Notes: generated by a model from the letters alone, not told the origin. A DNA stretch of 42,170 nucleotides from an uncultured Oscillibacter sp. (GCA_900548505.1 URKI01000019.1:1-42170), one strand, 5' to 3'. Shown: positions 20,425 through 28,469, counted from the first letter of the stretch. A program made the numbers and translations.

Positions 20425-21835
20425 AGTGGACGTGGCCGCCATCCTGGGCGGCCAGCTGGCAAAGGTGTCCGATTCGGACACGCCGGTGCGGCTGATCCCG
20501 CTGGCTCAGATCCATCCCAATCCCCGGAATTTTTACCCCAGGGTGGAAAATCTGGAGGATTTGGAGGAGAGCATCCAGGCCAACGGACTGCTGAAACCGC
20601 TGACGGTCGTCCCTGACGAGAGCGGCGGCTATCGGCTGATCTCCGGCCATAACCGATTCGCGGCCCTCCGGCGGATACACGGCGCGAAATACGAGGACGG
20701 GGTGCCCTGTCTGGTGCTCCCGGCCATGGACGAGCATGTGGAGCTGGCCGCGATCATCGAGGCCAACCGACAGCGGGTCAAGACGCAGGCCCTGCTGGCG
20801 GAGGAGGCGGAAAAGCTGACGCAGGCGTACATGGCCCGCAAGCGCGCCGGTGAGAATCTCCCCGGCCGCATCCGGGACCGTGTGGCGGAGGCCATGCAGA
20901 TCTCCAAGACCAAGCTGGCCAATCTCAACGCCATCCGCAACGGCATCAAGGTGCCGGGCATCATGGCAAAATGGGAGCGGGACGAGATCCCGGAGGCCGC
21001 TGCGCTGGAGATCGCCCGGCTGCCGGTAGAGGCCCAGTACCGGCTGCTGGACTGGGTGATCGACGGGCACCACAGCTACTCCATGCGGGACGTCAAGAAG
21101 TTCGCCGTGATGTGGGGCGGCTGTCGTAAAGAGTGCCCGGAGACCGGCGGATTTTGCCCCCATGCCCAGGATATCTATGACCAGGATTTCCACGGAGGCG
21201 TGTGGCACGGCGCCGGCTGCTGCCAGCAGTGCAACAAGAAGGACACCTGTCCGGCGGCCTGCAGCTTTGCCCGGCCACACGAGCCGGAGGAGGGTGCGGG
21301 CGGCATTGCCCCGCCTCCCAAGCTGGAAAACCGGGTGGAGGACACACACGAGACCTGGAGCCAAAAGAGGGAGCAGTTCTCTGCCCGACTGCGGGAGCTG
21401 CGAGAAAAGACCGGCATGGACCGACAAGCGTTTGCTGACTCAATCGGCCAATACAAAGCAACATATTCCGCATGGGAAAACGGCAATCTGCCAGGCTCGG
21501 ACGCATTTCCACGCTTGGCAAAGGCCCTGGGTGTCAGCACGGATTACCTCTACGGCCTGACCGATGACCCCGATCCCCGGCACGCTCCCGCGCAGTGGCA
21601 GCCCCTGGACGAGGCCCACTGGCCAGCGGACGAGCAGCTGGTAATCCTGGCTTTTAATAACGGACTGGGAGAAATGTGCTATGCAACTGCCCGCTGTGTG
21701 GGCGGCTACCATGACATTTATCCGTTTGAGGATACGGATGTGGGCTGCGAGCTGAACGAGCCGTCCCACGGCGATTACGAGGCGGGCTACTGGTGGATGC
21801 CGCTGCCGGAAAAGGAGGAGAGACCCAATGCTTGA
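20411..21835 (+). CDS. parB: ParB-like protein fused to Cys-rich, XRE and DUF551-like domains
   Basis: The protein has 474 residues. A disordered N terminus carries VSDSDT (19-24), encoded by palindrome copy 3. The ParB/Srx-like nuclease-CTPase fold is at 25-120, with SGHNRFAALRRI at 78-89 in place of the usual GERR box. A KorB-like HTH region (about 130-180) and a cysteine-rich segment with eight Cys at 238-284 follow. An XRE HTH (about 325-385, RLRELREKTGMDRQAF then KATYSAWENG) and a DUF551-like end with WWMPLPE (about 395-470) complete it. It probably binds DNA through two HTH units. Its start lies inside parA, so they are coupled. Confidence 0.85.
   Translation: MPRNKVDVAAILGGQLAKVSDSDTPVRLIPLAQIHPNPRNFYPRVENLEDLEESIQANGLLKPLTVVPDESGGYRLISGHNRFAALRRIHGAKYEDGVPCLVLPAMDEHVELAAIIEANRQRVKTQALLAEEAEKLTQAYMARKRAGENLPGRIRDRVAEAMQISKTKLANLNAIRNGIKVPGIMAKWERDEIPEAAALEIARLPVEAQYRLLDWVIDGHHSYSMRDVKKFAVMWGGCRKECPETGGFCPHAQDIYDQDFHGGVWHGAGCCQQCNKKDTCPAACSFARPHEPEEGAGGIAPPPKLENRVEDTHETWSQKREQFSARLRELREKTGMDRQAFADSIGQYKATYSAWENGNLPGSDAFPRLAKALGVSTDYLYGLTDDPDPRHAPAQWQPLDEAHWPADEQLVILAFNNGLGEMCYATARCVGGYHDIYPFEDTDVGCELNEPSHGDYEAGYWWMPLPEKEERPNA
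20465..20481. promoter_or_regulatory. Dispersed palindrome, copy 3 (inside parB)
   Basis: GTGTCCGATTCGGACAC, perfect, 54 bases into parB and in frame, encoding VSDSDT in the flexible N terminus. Confidence 0.9.
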
Positions 21836-22052
21836 CCAGAAAAAGAACTTTATTGCCAAGACGTTCTCCCGCTGCGTGGCGGAGATGTGCCCGGGGGTGG
21901 TCAGGTTGGAGTATCACCTCCACGACAACGGCGACGAGGTGGTCATCATCCGCTGTGCAAACGGCTCCACCCGCAGGGTGGACGTCACCGGCCTGGAGCT
22001 CCAGGAGTCCGTGGAGACCATCCTGGAGGAGCTGGGCCGGGAGGTGGCCTGA
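21828..22052 (+). CDS. Small phage protein of unknown function
   Basis: The protein has 74 residues and reads as a mixed alpha/beta fold (VVRLEYHLHDNGDEVVIIRC, then an acidic helix ETILEELGREVA). Its ATG lies eight bases inside the parB end and is preceded by AAAGGAGGAGAG. It is coupled to the next gene by TGATG. No family is recognised. Confidence 0.65.
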   Translation: MLDQKKNFIAKTFSRCVAEMCPGVVRLEYHLHDNGDEVVIIRCANGSTRRVDVTGLELQESVETILEELGREVA

Positions 22053-22219
22053 TGGCGGAGATCGTTGTTTGGCAGGATGGCCGCCCCAAGTGCCGTTACA
22101 TAGGCTGTGTGCCGACGCCGGAGGAGCAGCGCTCCCTCCGGCGAGGTGGCTGTGAGATCCGGGTGAACGGAAAGGTCGTCAAAGCCAACATCAGGGAGGA
22201 GACCAATGACACGACATAA
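22052..22219 (+). CDS. Small phage protein of unknown function
   Basis: The product has 55 residues and starts MAEIVVWQDGRPKCRY. The start shares one base with the upstream stop (TGATG). Two cysteines and a basic C-terminal half are the only notable features. The next small gene starts inside its end. Confidence 0.55.
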   Translation: MAEIVVWQDGRPKCRYIGCVPTPEEQRSLRRGGCEIRVNGKVVKANIREETNDTT

Positions 22220-22331
22220 CTATACCGGCCGGGAGCGCCGGCAAAAAGCGGCAGCGCGGATCGCCCTGGCGGTGTGGCTGGTGGCTGTCCTGGCCCTGCT
22301 CACCGTCACGGCCAGGGCGGTGGGGCTGTGA
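22206..22331 (+). CDS. Tiny single-helix membrane protein
   Basis: The product has 41 residues. A basic N terminus (YTGRERRQKAAAR) precedes one hydrophobic helix (IALAVWLVAVLALLTV). A GGGAGGAG site supports the start. Its stop overlaps the next gene's GTG (GTGA). The function is unknown. Confidence 0.55.
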   Translation: MTRHNYTGRERRQKAAARIALAVWLVAVLALLTVTARAVGL

Positions 22332-22549
22332 GAGACAAGCCCATGCCGCCGTGCCGGGAGTGCCAGCGCCGGGCGCCCGGCTGCCATAACAAAGATACCT
22401 GCCCCGCCTGGGGCAGGTATCAGGCCGCTCTGGAGGAGCATCACGCGGCGGAGCGTGCTCGCATCGACCGGGAGCGGATCTACAACGACTATGCGGTAAA
22501 CCGGCGGAAAACCCGCCGCAGGAGAGAGGGGGAGCGTAATGCTCAATAA
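22328..22549 (+). CDS. Small cysteine-rich phage protein
   Basis: The protein has 73 residues when started at the overlapping GTG; an ATG at 22343 is the alternative. CRECQRRAPGC and KDTCPAW give a likely zinc-binding N terminus, followed by a long charged helix rich in Arg and Glu. Its end overlaps the ssb start by 11 bases. Similar small zinc proteins are common next to phage SSB genes. Confidence 0.6.
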   Translation: MRDKPMPPCRECQRRAPGCHNKDTCPAWGRYQAALEEHHAAERARIDRERIYNDYAVNRRKTRRRREGERNAQ

Positions 22550-22940
22550 AATCATGCTCATGGGCCGCCTGGTCCGGGACCCGGAACTGCGCCACACGGG
22601 GAGCGGCACCGCTGTGGCCTCGCTGACACTGGCCGTGGACCGGGACTACAAGTCCCAGAGCGGCGAAAAGGAGACGGACTTCATCGACATCGTGGCCTGG
22701 CGCAGCACGGCGGAGTTTGTCTGCAAGTATTTTACCAAGGGCCGTATGGCTGTGGTGGAGGGCCGGCTCCAGGTCCGGGACTGGACAGATAAGGACGGCG
22801 GCCGTCGCCGCAGCGCCGAGGTGGTTGCGGAGAACATCTACTTTGGAGACTCAAAGAGGACGGTGTCAGATTCGGACACGCGCCAGGCCGGGGAGATCAC
22901 GGAGATCCCTGAGGGCGAGGAAGGGGAGCTGCCGTTTTGA
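22539..22940 (+). CDS. ssb: Single-stranded DNA-binding protein
   Basis: The protein has 133 residues. The OB fold spans about residues 1-105 (MLNKIMLMGRLVRDPELR, then TDFIDIVAWRSTAEF and GRMAVVEGRLQVRDW). The short linker contains VSDSDT (109-114), encoded by palindrome copy 4, and the tail ends EEGELPF, the conserved acidic tip that recruits replication partners. It coats single strands at the phage fork. It is shorter than chromosomal SSB because the linker is reduced. Confidence 0.95.
   Translation: MLNKIMLMGRLVRDPELRHTGSGTAVASLTLAVDRDYKSQSGEKETDFIDIVAWRSTAEFVCKYFTKGRMAVVEGRLQVRDWTDKDGGRRRSAEVVAENIYFGDSKRTVSDSDTRQAGEITEIPEGEEGELPF
22863..22879. promoter_or_regulatory. Dispersed palindrome, copy 4 (inside ssb)
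   Basis: GTGTCAGATTCGGACAC, with C-to-A at position 6. It is in frame in the ssb linker and encodes VSDSDT; the substitution is synonymous. Confidence 0.85.
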
Positions 22941-23302
22941 TGGAGCGGAATCAATTGCTTGCCGCCCTGCGGAGGATGCAGGTGGAGACCGGGAGCCTGG
23001 TATGCCTGGGCTGTGGACAGGAGCATAACTGCGGCGTCCATGGCTGTGCCATTATCCGGGAGGTGGTGGAAGCTCTGAGTGAGACCCCTAAGTGGATCAG
23101 CTTGGCGGACCAGCGTCCTAAGCCCGGCGTCTGGGTATTGGCGTGCTGCGGGCCGACTGTTTGCGAAGCGTACACCGATATCAACGGGTATTTCCACCGT
23201 ATCCCTCAGGAGCATTGGCCCGGTGAGGACAGCCCGTACCCCGTTACCCATTGGATGCCGCTGCCGGAGCCGCCGGAGGAGGTGCGTGGGAATGAAACTT
23301 GA
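22940..23302 (+). CDS. DUF551 domain protein
   Basis: The protein has 120 residues. The N-terminal 50 residues contain a small Cys/His motif (CLGCGQEHNCGVHGC). The C-terminal half is DUF551-like: WISLADQRPKPGVWVLACC to HWMPLPEPPEE. The same domain is at the C terminus of the ParB fusion upstream. The ATG overlaps the ssb stop (TGATG). The role of DUF551 in phages is unknown. Confidence 0.8.
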   Translation: MERNQLLAALRRMQVETGSLVCLGCGQEHNCGVHGCAIIREVVEALSETPKWISLADQRPKPGVWVLACCGPTVCEAYTDINGYFHRIPQEHWPGEDSPYPVTHWMPLPEPPEEVRGNET

Positions 23303-23657
23303 AGATGCCACCAAGGAGGAGCTGGTCTGGTGGATCAAGGAGCACTCCTTTACGCTTTCCTTTCGGCCTAGTGAGTTTGAGGCCGATATTATGCGGCACC
23401 GGCATGACGTGTACATGGAGAAAGCTGATAAATGCGGAGAGCAGTATGACGAGGCTTTGAAATCCTATCAGACGTTGTTGACCCCTTATCTGGGAAAGCC
23501 GCTGGGGCTGCTCCCCAAAGATGTGCTCGACCAGGGCGCAAGGTTGGAAAAGACTATGAACGCCGCGCAGCGGGAACGGCTGCGGCTATTAGGCCTTGCC
23601 AACAAGTGCATGGACCGGGTGCTGGGGGCGATGGATGGAGGTGGGGCTGATGCCTAA
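23292..23657 (+). CDS. Phage protein of unknown function
   Basis: The protein has 121 residues and reads as mainly helical and charged: MKLEDATKEELVWWIKEHSF, then DKCGEQYDEALKSYQTLL and ARLEKTMNAAQRERLRLLG. It overlaps both neighbours (start in the DUF551 gene, end in the next gene), so it is co-translated. No family is recognised. Confidence 0.65.
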   Translation: MKLEDATKEELVWWIKEHSFTLSFRPSEFEADIMRHRHDVYMEKADKCGEQYDEALKSYQTLLTPYLGKPLGLLPKDVLDQGARLEKTMNAAQRERLRLLGLANKCMDRVLGAMDGGGADA

Positions 23658-23985
23658 ACAATCCGGCTATCTCCAACGACAGGCGGCCCGGGAGCAGGCC
23701 ATCATTGACGCCGTAGATCAGACAGCCCGGCAGCTGATGCTGGACACGCTCCAGATCACGCTTCACACGGAGTATGGCTGGGGCTTTGACCGGATCAAGG
23801 CCCTCAGCGAGGCATGGGCCAAGGTGTACAACCAGCTCCACGGAGCGGTGGAGCGGGGACCGGAGCAGGACGTGGCCCAGGAGCACCTGGACCGGGCCCT
23901 GCTGGAGATCATGCGGGGAAAGCAGGAGCTGATCCCGTTCCCAGAGAGGTATCCTTATCTGAGGGAGATCAGATATGGCAAATAA
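23650..23985 (+). CDS. Phage protein of unknown function
   Basis: The protein has 111 residues and begins MPKQSGYLQRQAAREQ. Helical throughout, it contains LQITLHTEYGWGFDRIKAL, a pattern also seen in small phage proteins beside replication genes. The start at 23650 has GGAGGTGGGG. It overlaps both neighbours by a few bases. Confidence 0.65.
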   Translation: MPKQSGYLQRQAAREQAIIDAVDQTARQLMLDTLQITLHTEYGWGFDRIKALSEAWAKVYNQLHGAVERGPEQDVAQEHLDRALLEIMRGKQELIPFPERYPYLREIRYGK

Positions 23986-24214
23986 GATTAATCTGTTATC
24001 TCCCAATGACCTAAACCATCTGCGGCAGGCCATGGAGGACCGGCAGGAGATCTCCCTGACCCGGACGCTGGGCGATGTGTTGGTGAGAGCCGGCACGTCG
24101 CCGGCGCCAGCTGTGTGGGGCTGTGACATGCTGGTGCGGCTGGAGCGCCGTGAGGGAGGGCTGTACAGCAGCCAATATTTCCGCAGCGTAGAGGAGATGA
24201 TGCGGTACATATGA
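23975..24214 (+). CDS. Small phage protein of unknown function
   Basis: The protein has 79 residues (MANKINLLSPNDLNHL; LVRLERREGGLYSSQYFRSVEEM). It overlaps the preceding gene by 11 bases and the HUH gene by four (ATGA). No domain is recognised. Confidence 0.6.
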   Translation: MANKINLLSPNDLNHLRQAMEDRQEISLTRTLGDVLVRAGTSPAPAVWGCDMLVRLERREGGLYSSQYFRSVEEMMRYI

Positions 24215-24957
24215 GTGCAGTTTGGTATTGCACCCGCCAAAGAGCGGGACCGCTGGTTAAGGAGTGCCGGGCGCTGCGGCCCAGATTCTCGCCCCAGGAT
24301 GACGCATACGCCCGGAGCGAAAAGGCGGAATTTCGGCGACGGTACCGCTCGGCTGTGTGCCGGACTCCGGTGGATCGTCTGGAATTGTGCCTGGCGCTTT
24401 TCGGCTTTGAGGGCACGCACTATGAGTGTTCCTTTGACGAGGAGCATCTGCCGGCGCGGTTCGGTGGGGTGCGCAAAGTGTTGAGTGCGTTTTTCAAACG
24501 GTGCAAGCGGTGGCGGCACAATCAACCGTTTGATTACGTGTATGCCATCGAGTACGGTTCGCAGCATTGCCGCTACCATGTCCATCTTGTCCTGCGGGAC
24601 AGTGAGTTCTCACCGGCGGAAGTGCGGTACCTGTGGCGGCAGGGAGAGGTGCAGGACTTCCCGGTGCTCCTCAAGCACGGAGGATACCGGAGACTTGCCA
24701 AATATTTCAACAAGGAGCCATCTGACGGGTGGTTCCTACCGCTGGGCCGGCACAAGTGGAGCTGCAGCCGTACCCTCACCGCCAAGCTGCCGGAGCCGGA
24801 GATCTGGGAGGATAAATCCGGTGTGATCCACTGCCCGCGCTGCACACTGTGGGCCAGCTCGCTGGACGGGCCGCAGAGCTTCAGCAATGAGTTCGGCAGC
24901 TACTATTATCACTCCTGGATCGTGCCAAAGAAAAACAGCGCTTTATATTTAGAATAA
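24211..24957 (+). CDS. Rep-like HUH endonuclease (rolling-circle replication-associated)
   Basis: The protein has 248 residues. The central region has the HUH signature YHVHLVL with H123 and H125, preceded by FDYVYAIEYGSQ as in the Rep ORF2/G2P group. Downstream is RLAKYFNKEP, with Y165 and K168 in the YxxK position of the nicking tyrosine. A C-terminal CPRC is present. These enzymes nick one strand and attach covalently to DNA. It closes the replication operon, before the terminator at 25205. The assignment rests on motifs; the order of HUH then Tyr fits. Confidence 0.65.
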   Translation: MSAVWYCTRQRAGPLVKECRALRPRFSPQDDAYARSEKAEFRRRYRSAVCRTPVDRLELCLALFGFEGTHYECSFDEEHLPARFGGVRKVLSAFFKRCKRWRHNQPFDYVYAIEYGSQHCRYHVHLVLRDSEFSPAEVRYLWRQGEVQDFPVLLKHGGYRRLAKYFNKEPSDGWFLPLGRHKWSCSRTLTAKLPEPEIWEDKSGVIHCPRCTLWASSLDGPQSFSNEFGSYYYHSWIVPKKNSALYLE

Positions 24958-25020
24958 GATTTCAATACTTGTAATCTAGTTGGTTTTTGTGGACATCCGA
25001 AAGAAAGTGAGGAAAGTGCA

Positions 25021-25221
25021 TTGCAAAAGATGGAACGGCGTGATACACTTGCCGTAAAGGATGGATGGCTTACCTGTCCCAACTGCCACCGCAACCACAA
25101 GCTGCTGCGGATCGACAAGGACACGGAAGCGACGGGATTGCCGGTGTACTGCCGGGACTGCAAGGCCGAGATCATCCTGGATATCGAAAGAGGCCGGAGC
25201 GTTAAACGCCGGAGCCCATGA
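25021..25221 (+). CDS. Cysteine-rich KTR-type zinc protein
   Basis: The protein has 66 residues. A four-cysteine zinc ribbon (WLTCPNCHRNHKLLRI, then LPVYCRDCKAEIILDI) matches the short cysteine-rich KTR proteins of Firmicutes mobile elements. The TTG at 25021 is eight bases after GAGG; the in-frame ATG at 25030 is too far from it. It lies alone in a small AT-rich gap and its end forms part of the following terminator stem. Confidence 0.7.
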   Translation: MQKMERRDTLAVKDGWLTCPNCHRNHKLLRIDKDTEATGLPVYCRDCKAEIILDIERGRSVKRRSP

Positions 25222-25262
25222 TCGCCCATTGCGGGTTTGGTCATTGGCTCCGGCGTTTTTTG
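25205..25262 (+). terminator. Strong terminator between replication and late genes
   Basis: A 12-bp stem (25205-25216 with 25246-25257) with a 29-base loop containing further pairing ends in GTTTTTTG. It divides the early operon from the packaging genes. Confidence 0.8.
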
Positions 25263-25285
25263 TTTTGCCCGGAGGTGATAGCCCG

Positions 25286-25693
25286 ATGGCACAAAAGCCG
25301 CTGAGGCCGTGCCGGTACCCAGGATGCTGCGTCCTGGTGCCGGATGGATACTGCGCAGCCCATAAGCCCAAGGACAGCGATCGGCGCAGCGAGGCGTCCA
25401 AGTCCTGGCACTGGATGTACCTCACGCCGGAATGGATAAACGATCTGCGGCCCGCGCAGCTTCTGCGGGAGCCGTTCTGCCGGGAGTGTGCCAGGCGGTA
25501 CCCGCCGGGAGACCCGCGCCGACGCACCCGGGCCACGGATGTGGACCACATCGTCCCACACAACGGGGACTGGGCTGTGTTCACGGATCGTGGAAACTTG
25601 CAGAGCCTTTGCCACGCCTGCCACAGCCGTAAGACCATGGCGGAAATCCGTGGAAAAAGCGAGACTTTGCGGAGCCGGTACCGGGGACGATAG
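25286..25693 (+). CDS. Phage HNH endonuclease
   Basis: The protein has 135 residues. N-terminal cysteines (RPCRYPGCCVLVPDGYCAAH) bind zinc. The HNH core is ATDVDHIVPHNGDW, then NLQSLCHACHSRKT, with the H...N...H order and CxxC zinc pair. Such HNH proteins next to TerS assist cos cleavage in HK97-like phages. The start has GGAGGTGATA. It is the first gene after the terminator, so it begins the late region. Confidence 0.9.
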   Translation: MAQKPLRPCRYPGCCVLVPDGYCAAHKPKDSDRRSEASKSWHWMYLTPEWINDLRPAQLLREPFCRECARRYPPGDPRRRTRATDVDHIVPHNGDWAVFTDRGNLQSLCHACHSRKTMAEIRGKSETLRSRYRGR

Positions 25694-25939
25694 GGCGCAG
25701 CTTTGGGCGCATGCGCATGGCGCCGCGCCTGCGCGGATGCGCGGAGGGGATTCCTTGCGGGACCCGCCCCGGGGTCAAAAAAGTTTTGCCCGGACGGCGC
25801 AAGACCGCATGCCCCCCTCCGCGCGAGAAATTCTCCCCACGGGGAGTGTGCGGAAGGCTGCGAGGGTGCTGCAAATATGGATCCTGCGCTGCGACTGTGC
25901 AGCGGTGTCAGAATCGGACACGAGGAAAGGAGGGGTGGT
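25694..25939. other. Non-coding region before terS, candidate cos site
   Basis: No convincing gene lies here. It is very GC-rich with an A/T patch in GGGGTCAAAAAAGTTTTG (around 25773-25790), nested GCGCATGCGC repeats and a CTCCCC-AC-GGGGAG palindrome (25833-25846). Its place between HNH and TerS is where cos lies in many HK97-type phages. It ends with palindrome copy 5. Confidence 0.5.
25905..25921. promoter_or_regulatory. Dispersed palindrome, copy 5
   Basis: GTGTCAGAATCGGACAC, with C-to-A at position 6. It is outside any recognised gene, directly before the AAAGGAGG of terS. Confidence 0.85.
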
Positions 25940-26458
25940 ATGCCCGGAAAACGACAGCCCACGGCGGTGGTGGAGGCCAACGGCCGCAAGCACCTGACCC
26001 AGGCTGAAATAGACGAGCGTCTGGACCGGGAGGTCCATGTGCCGCCCCCGGACGCGGCGGTCCCGCCCAAGTGGCTGCCCAAGCGGCTCCACGAAGAATA
26101 CCATGAGATCGGCGAGATCCTGCGTGCGGCCGGATTGTATGCCGAGCTGGACCGGGACGTGCTGGGGCAGTACTTTCTCTCCCGGGAGCGATGGCTCCGG
26201 GCTGATAAGCGGGCCGGGGCGGCCATCCGGGCGGGGGACGAAAAACTGGCCCGGGAGTGGACCGGCGTCCAGGGCACTTACTTCAAGCAGGCGCGCCAGT
26301 GCGCCGAGGCAATGGGCCTCTCTGTTACCGCCCGGTGCAGGATCGTGGTGCCCTCTGCCATCCAGAACGCTGCCAAAGCACCGGCCGGGGAAGAGGCGGA
26401 CGAGTTCACCCGGCGGCTGCGGGCACGGCAGGCGGCGGCTTTGGCAGAGGCGGAATAA
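25940..26458 (+). CDS. terS: Terminase small subunit (P27 family)
   Basis: The protein has 172 residues. A basic N terminus (MPGKRQPTAVVEANGRKHL) and the helical segment PKWLPKRLHEEYHEIGEIL to YAELDRDVLGQYF match P27/Terminase_4 small subunits. They recognise cos DNA and load the large subunit. The strong AAAGGAGGGG site follows palindrome copy 5. The large subunit starts three bases downstream. Confidence 0.9.
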   Translation: MPGKRQPTAVVEANGRKHLTQAEIDERLDREVHVPPPDAAVPPKWLPKRLHEEYHEIGEILRAAGLYAELDRDVLGQYFLSRERWLRADKRAGAAIRAGDEKLAREWTGVQGTYFKQARQCAEAMGLSVTARCRIVVPSAIQNAAKAPAGEEADEFTRRLRARQAAALAEAE

Positions 26459-26461
26459 CCC

Positions 26462-28261
26462 ATGCCGGTAAGATCCAGCGTGTTCACGGACCGGGAGGCG
26501 GGAGAGTTCGTCTGCCAGTTTATCTCCCGGCTGCCTACCACGGACACCGGCAAGAATTTCTCGCTCTATGACTGGCAGCTGGACGCCCTCATGCAGTTTT
26601 ACAGCACCATGGAGTCGGACGAGGATACGGGAGAGGCTCTGCGGAAGTACTGGTACCTCTACCTGGAGATCCCAAAGAAAAACGGAAAGAGCGAGCTGGC
26701 GGCGGCCCTGGGGATCTACCACCTGTTCGCAGATGGCGAGCTGAACGCGGAGGTTTATATCTGCGCGGCGGATAAGGACAACGCCTCTATCGTGTTCAAT
26801 GATGCCGTGTATATGCTGACCACGGCGCCTTGGACGGCCAAGATGATCGCCCGGAGCGAGCTCAAAATCATAGAATCCCGGAAGCGGGTGGAATACCGCC
26901 AGCGGGTCAGAACCGGGAACGGCGGATACAAGTGGATCGTACTGGGCGTCATGGCGGTGCTTTCGTCCGAGTCGTACAGCAAACACGGCTATAAGCCCAG
27001 CTGCGTGATCTTCGACGAGCTCCATGCCCAGCCCAATCGGGACCTGTGGGAAGTCATGACCTTCGGCGCCGGCTCCGGCCGCCGTCAGCCGGTCTGGATT
27101 GTACTGACCACTGCCGGCGATGACCCGGACCGCTGCTCCATCGGCTGGGAGATCCACGAGAAGGCCGTGGGCGTCCGGGATGCCCGGCGGCTGCGCAAGA
27201 TCCTGGACGAGGGCGGAGATCCCCGGCAGGTCCTTTCCCTGCGGCATGTGTCTGACGAGGACATGCCGCAGGCCCAGAGCGATCTTCTGGAGCGGGATCT
27301 TCCCAACTGGCTGCCGGTGCTCTACGGCCTGACCGCCATGTTCGGCGACGACCCGGACGATCTCAAGGACATCGACATCTGGGACGAGGCCCTCTGGTAC
27401 CTGTGCAATCCGTCCCTAGGCAAACACCTGAAGCTGCGCACGGTGCGGCTGGAGGCCATGGAGGCCCGGCGCAGCGAGGCGGGAGAAAAGCTCTTCCGCT
27501 GGCTGCGGCTCAATCAGTGGATCTCCGTCAAGTCGGTGGGGTGGATCGCCCTGACCCTTTATGACAAGACCCAGTGCGGACCCAGCAAAAAGGCGGAGCG
27601 GGAGGCGTGGGTGATGGAACACCTGGCCGGAAAGCTCTGCTACGGCGGCGTGGACCTCTCTACCAGCAAGGACCTGACGGCCTTTGTGCTGCTGTTCCCG
27701 CCCCAGCCGGGATTGGAGACGGCGGTGCTGCTTCCGATGATCTGGCGGCCTGGAGGCACGGCAGAGGAGGCCGAGCGGCGGGACCACGTCCCATACCGGG
27801 ACTGGGCGCGAGCGGGGTTCCTGGCCCTCTGTGACGGGGACATCATCAACTACACGGACGTGGAGGATGCCATCCGGTGGGCGCGGGAGACCTTTGACCT
27901 GCGCATGGTGGGCTTTGACCCATACCTGAGCCGGACGATCACCCAGCGGCTGGAGCCTATCGTGCCTGTTGTGGAGATCCCCCAGGATCTTAAAAACCTG
28001 TCGCCGGCCATGAAGGAGACAGAGGACCTTATGATCCGGCACCAGCTGCTCCATGTACACAATACCTGCTTCCGCTGGACGTTTGGCAACGTGCGCTGCT
28101 ATGTGGACGGCAACGGCAACTGCAAGCCGATGAAAAACAAATCCACCGGACGTATCGACCCCACGGTGGCCTCCATCATTGCCATGGCGGTGTGGATGAT
28201 CGACCGGAATCAAAAGCCGGATCTGGCGGAGGCTATGGCGCGGCCGGGATTCAGCTTATAG
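26462..28261 (+). CDS. terL: Terminase large subunit (HK97 type)
   Basis: The protein has 599 residues. The ATPase has Walker A IPKKNGKS (70-77), Walker B CVIFDELHA (181-189) and the TTAGD coupling motif near 216-220. The C-terminal RNase H-like nuclease begins GGVDLSTSKDLTAF with acidic residues D398 and D404; GFDPYLSR and a final aspartate in IDPTVAS supply the rest of the metal site. It pumps DNA into the prohead and cuts it at cos. It is followed immediately by palindrome copy 6. Confidence 0.95.
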   Translation: MPVRSSVFTDREAGEFVCQFISRLPTTDTGKNFSLYDWQLDALMQFYSTMESDEDTGEALRKYWYLYLEIPKKNGKSELAAALGIYHLFADGELNAEVYICAADKDNASIVFNDAVYMLTTAPWTAKMIARSELKIIESRKRVEYRQRVRTGNGGYKWIVLGVMAVLSSESYSKHGYKPSCVIFDELHAQPNRDLWEVMTFGAGSGRRQPVWIVLTTAGDDPDRCSIGWEIHEKAVGVRDARRLRKILDEGGDPRQVLSLRHVSDEDMPQAQSDLLERDLPNWLPVLYGLTAMFGDDPDDLKDIDIWDEALWYLCNPSLGKHLKLRTVRLEAMEARRSEAGEKLFRWLRLNQWISVKSVGWIALTLYDKTQCGPSKKAEREAWVMEHLAGKLCYGGVDLSTSKDLTAFVLLFPPQPGLETAVLLPMIWRPGGTAEEAERRDHVPYRDWARAGFLALCDGDIINYTDVEDAIRWARETFDLRMVGFDPYLSRTITQRLEPIVPVVEIPQDLKNLSPAMKETEDLMIRHQLLHVHNTCFRWTFGNVRCYVDGNGNCKPMKNKSTGRIDPTVASIIAMAVWMIDRNQKPDLAEAMARPGFSL

Positions 28262-28262
28262 C

Positions 28263-28279
28263 GTGTCCGAATCGGACAC
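28263..28279. promoter_or_regulatory. Dispersed palindrome, copy 6
   Basis: GTGTCCGAATCGGACAC, perfect. It lies one base after the terL stop and just before the GGAAGGAG of the next gene. Confidence 0.9.
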
Positions 28280-28292
28280 AGGAAGGAGATCC

Positions 28293-28469
28293 ATGAAGGC
28301 ATTGAAAGACGGGGTGGCGGCCTACGCCACGGAGCTAATGATGGCGGCCGGGGCGGCTCTGGTGAGCCTGGGCGCCGGGATGATCTATCTGCCGGCCGGC
28401 GTCATTGCCGCAGGCACCTTTTTGCTGGCGGGGGCCGTTCTCAGCTGCCTGGGAGGTGGTAAGGCATGA
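28293..28469 (+). CDS. Small two-helix membrane protein between terminase and portal
   Basis: The protein has 58 residues. Two hydrophobic segments (MMAAGAALVSLGAGMIYL and GVIAAGTFLLAGAVLSCL) are joined by a short turn. The ATG at 28293 follows GGAAGGAG; an upstream GTG lies inside palindrome copy 6. Its stop overlaps the portal start. A holin-like or accessory role is possible, but the usual lysis cassette is outside the window. Confidence 0.65.
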   Translation: MKALKDGVAAYATELMMAAGAALVSLGAGMIYLPAGVIAAGTFLLAGAVLSCLGGGKA

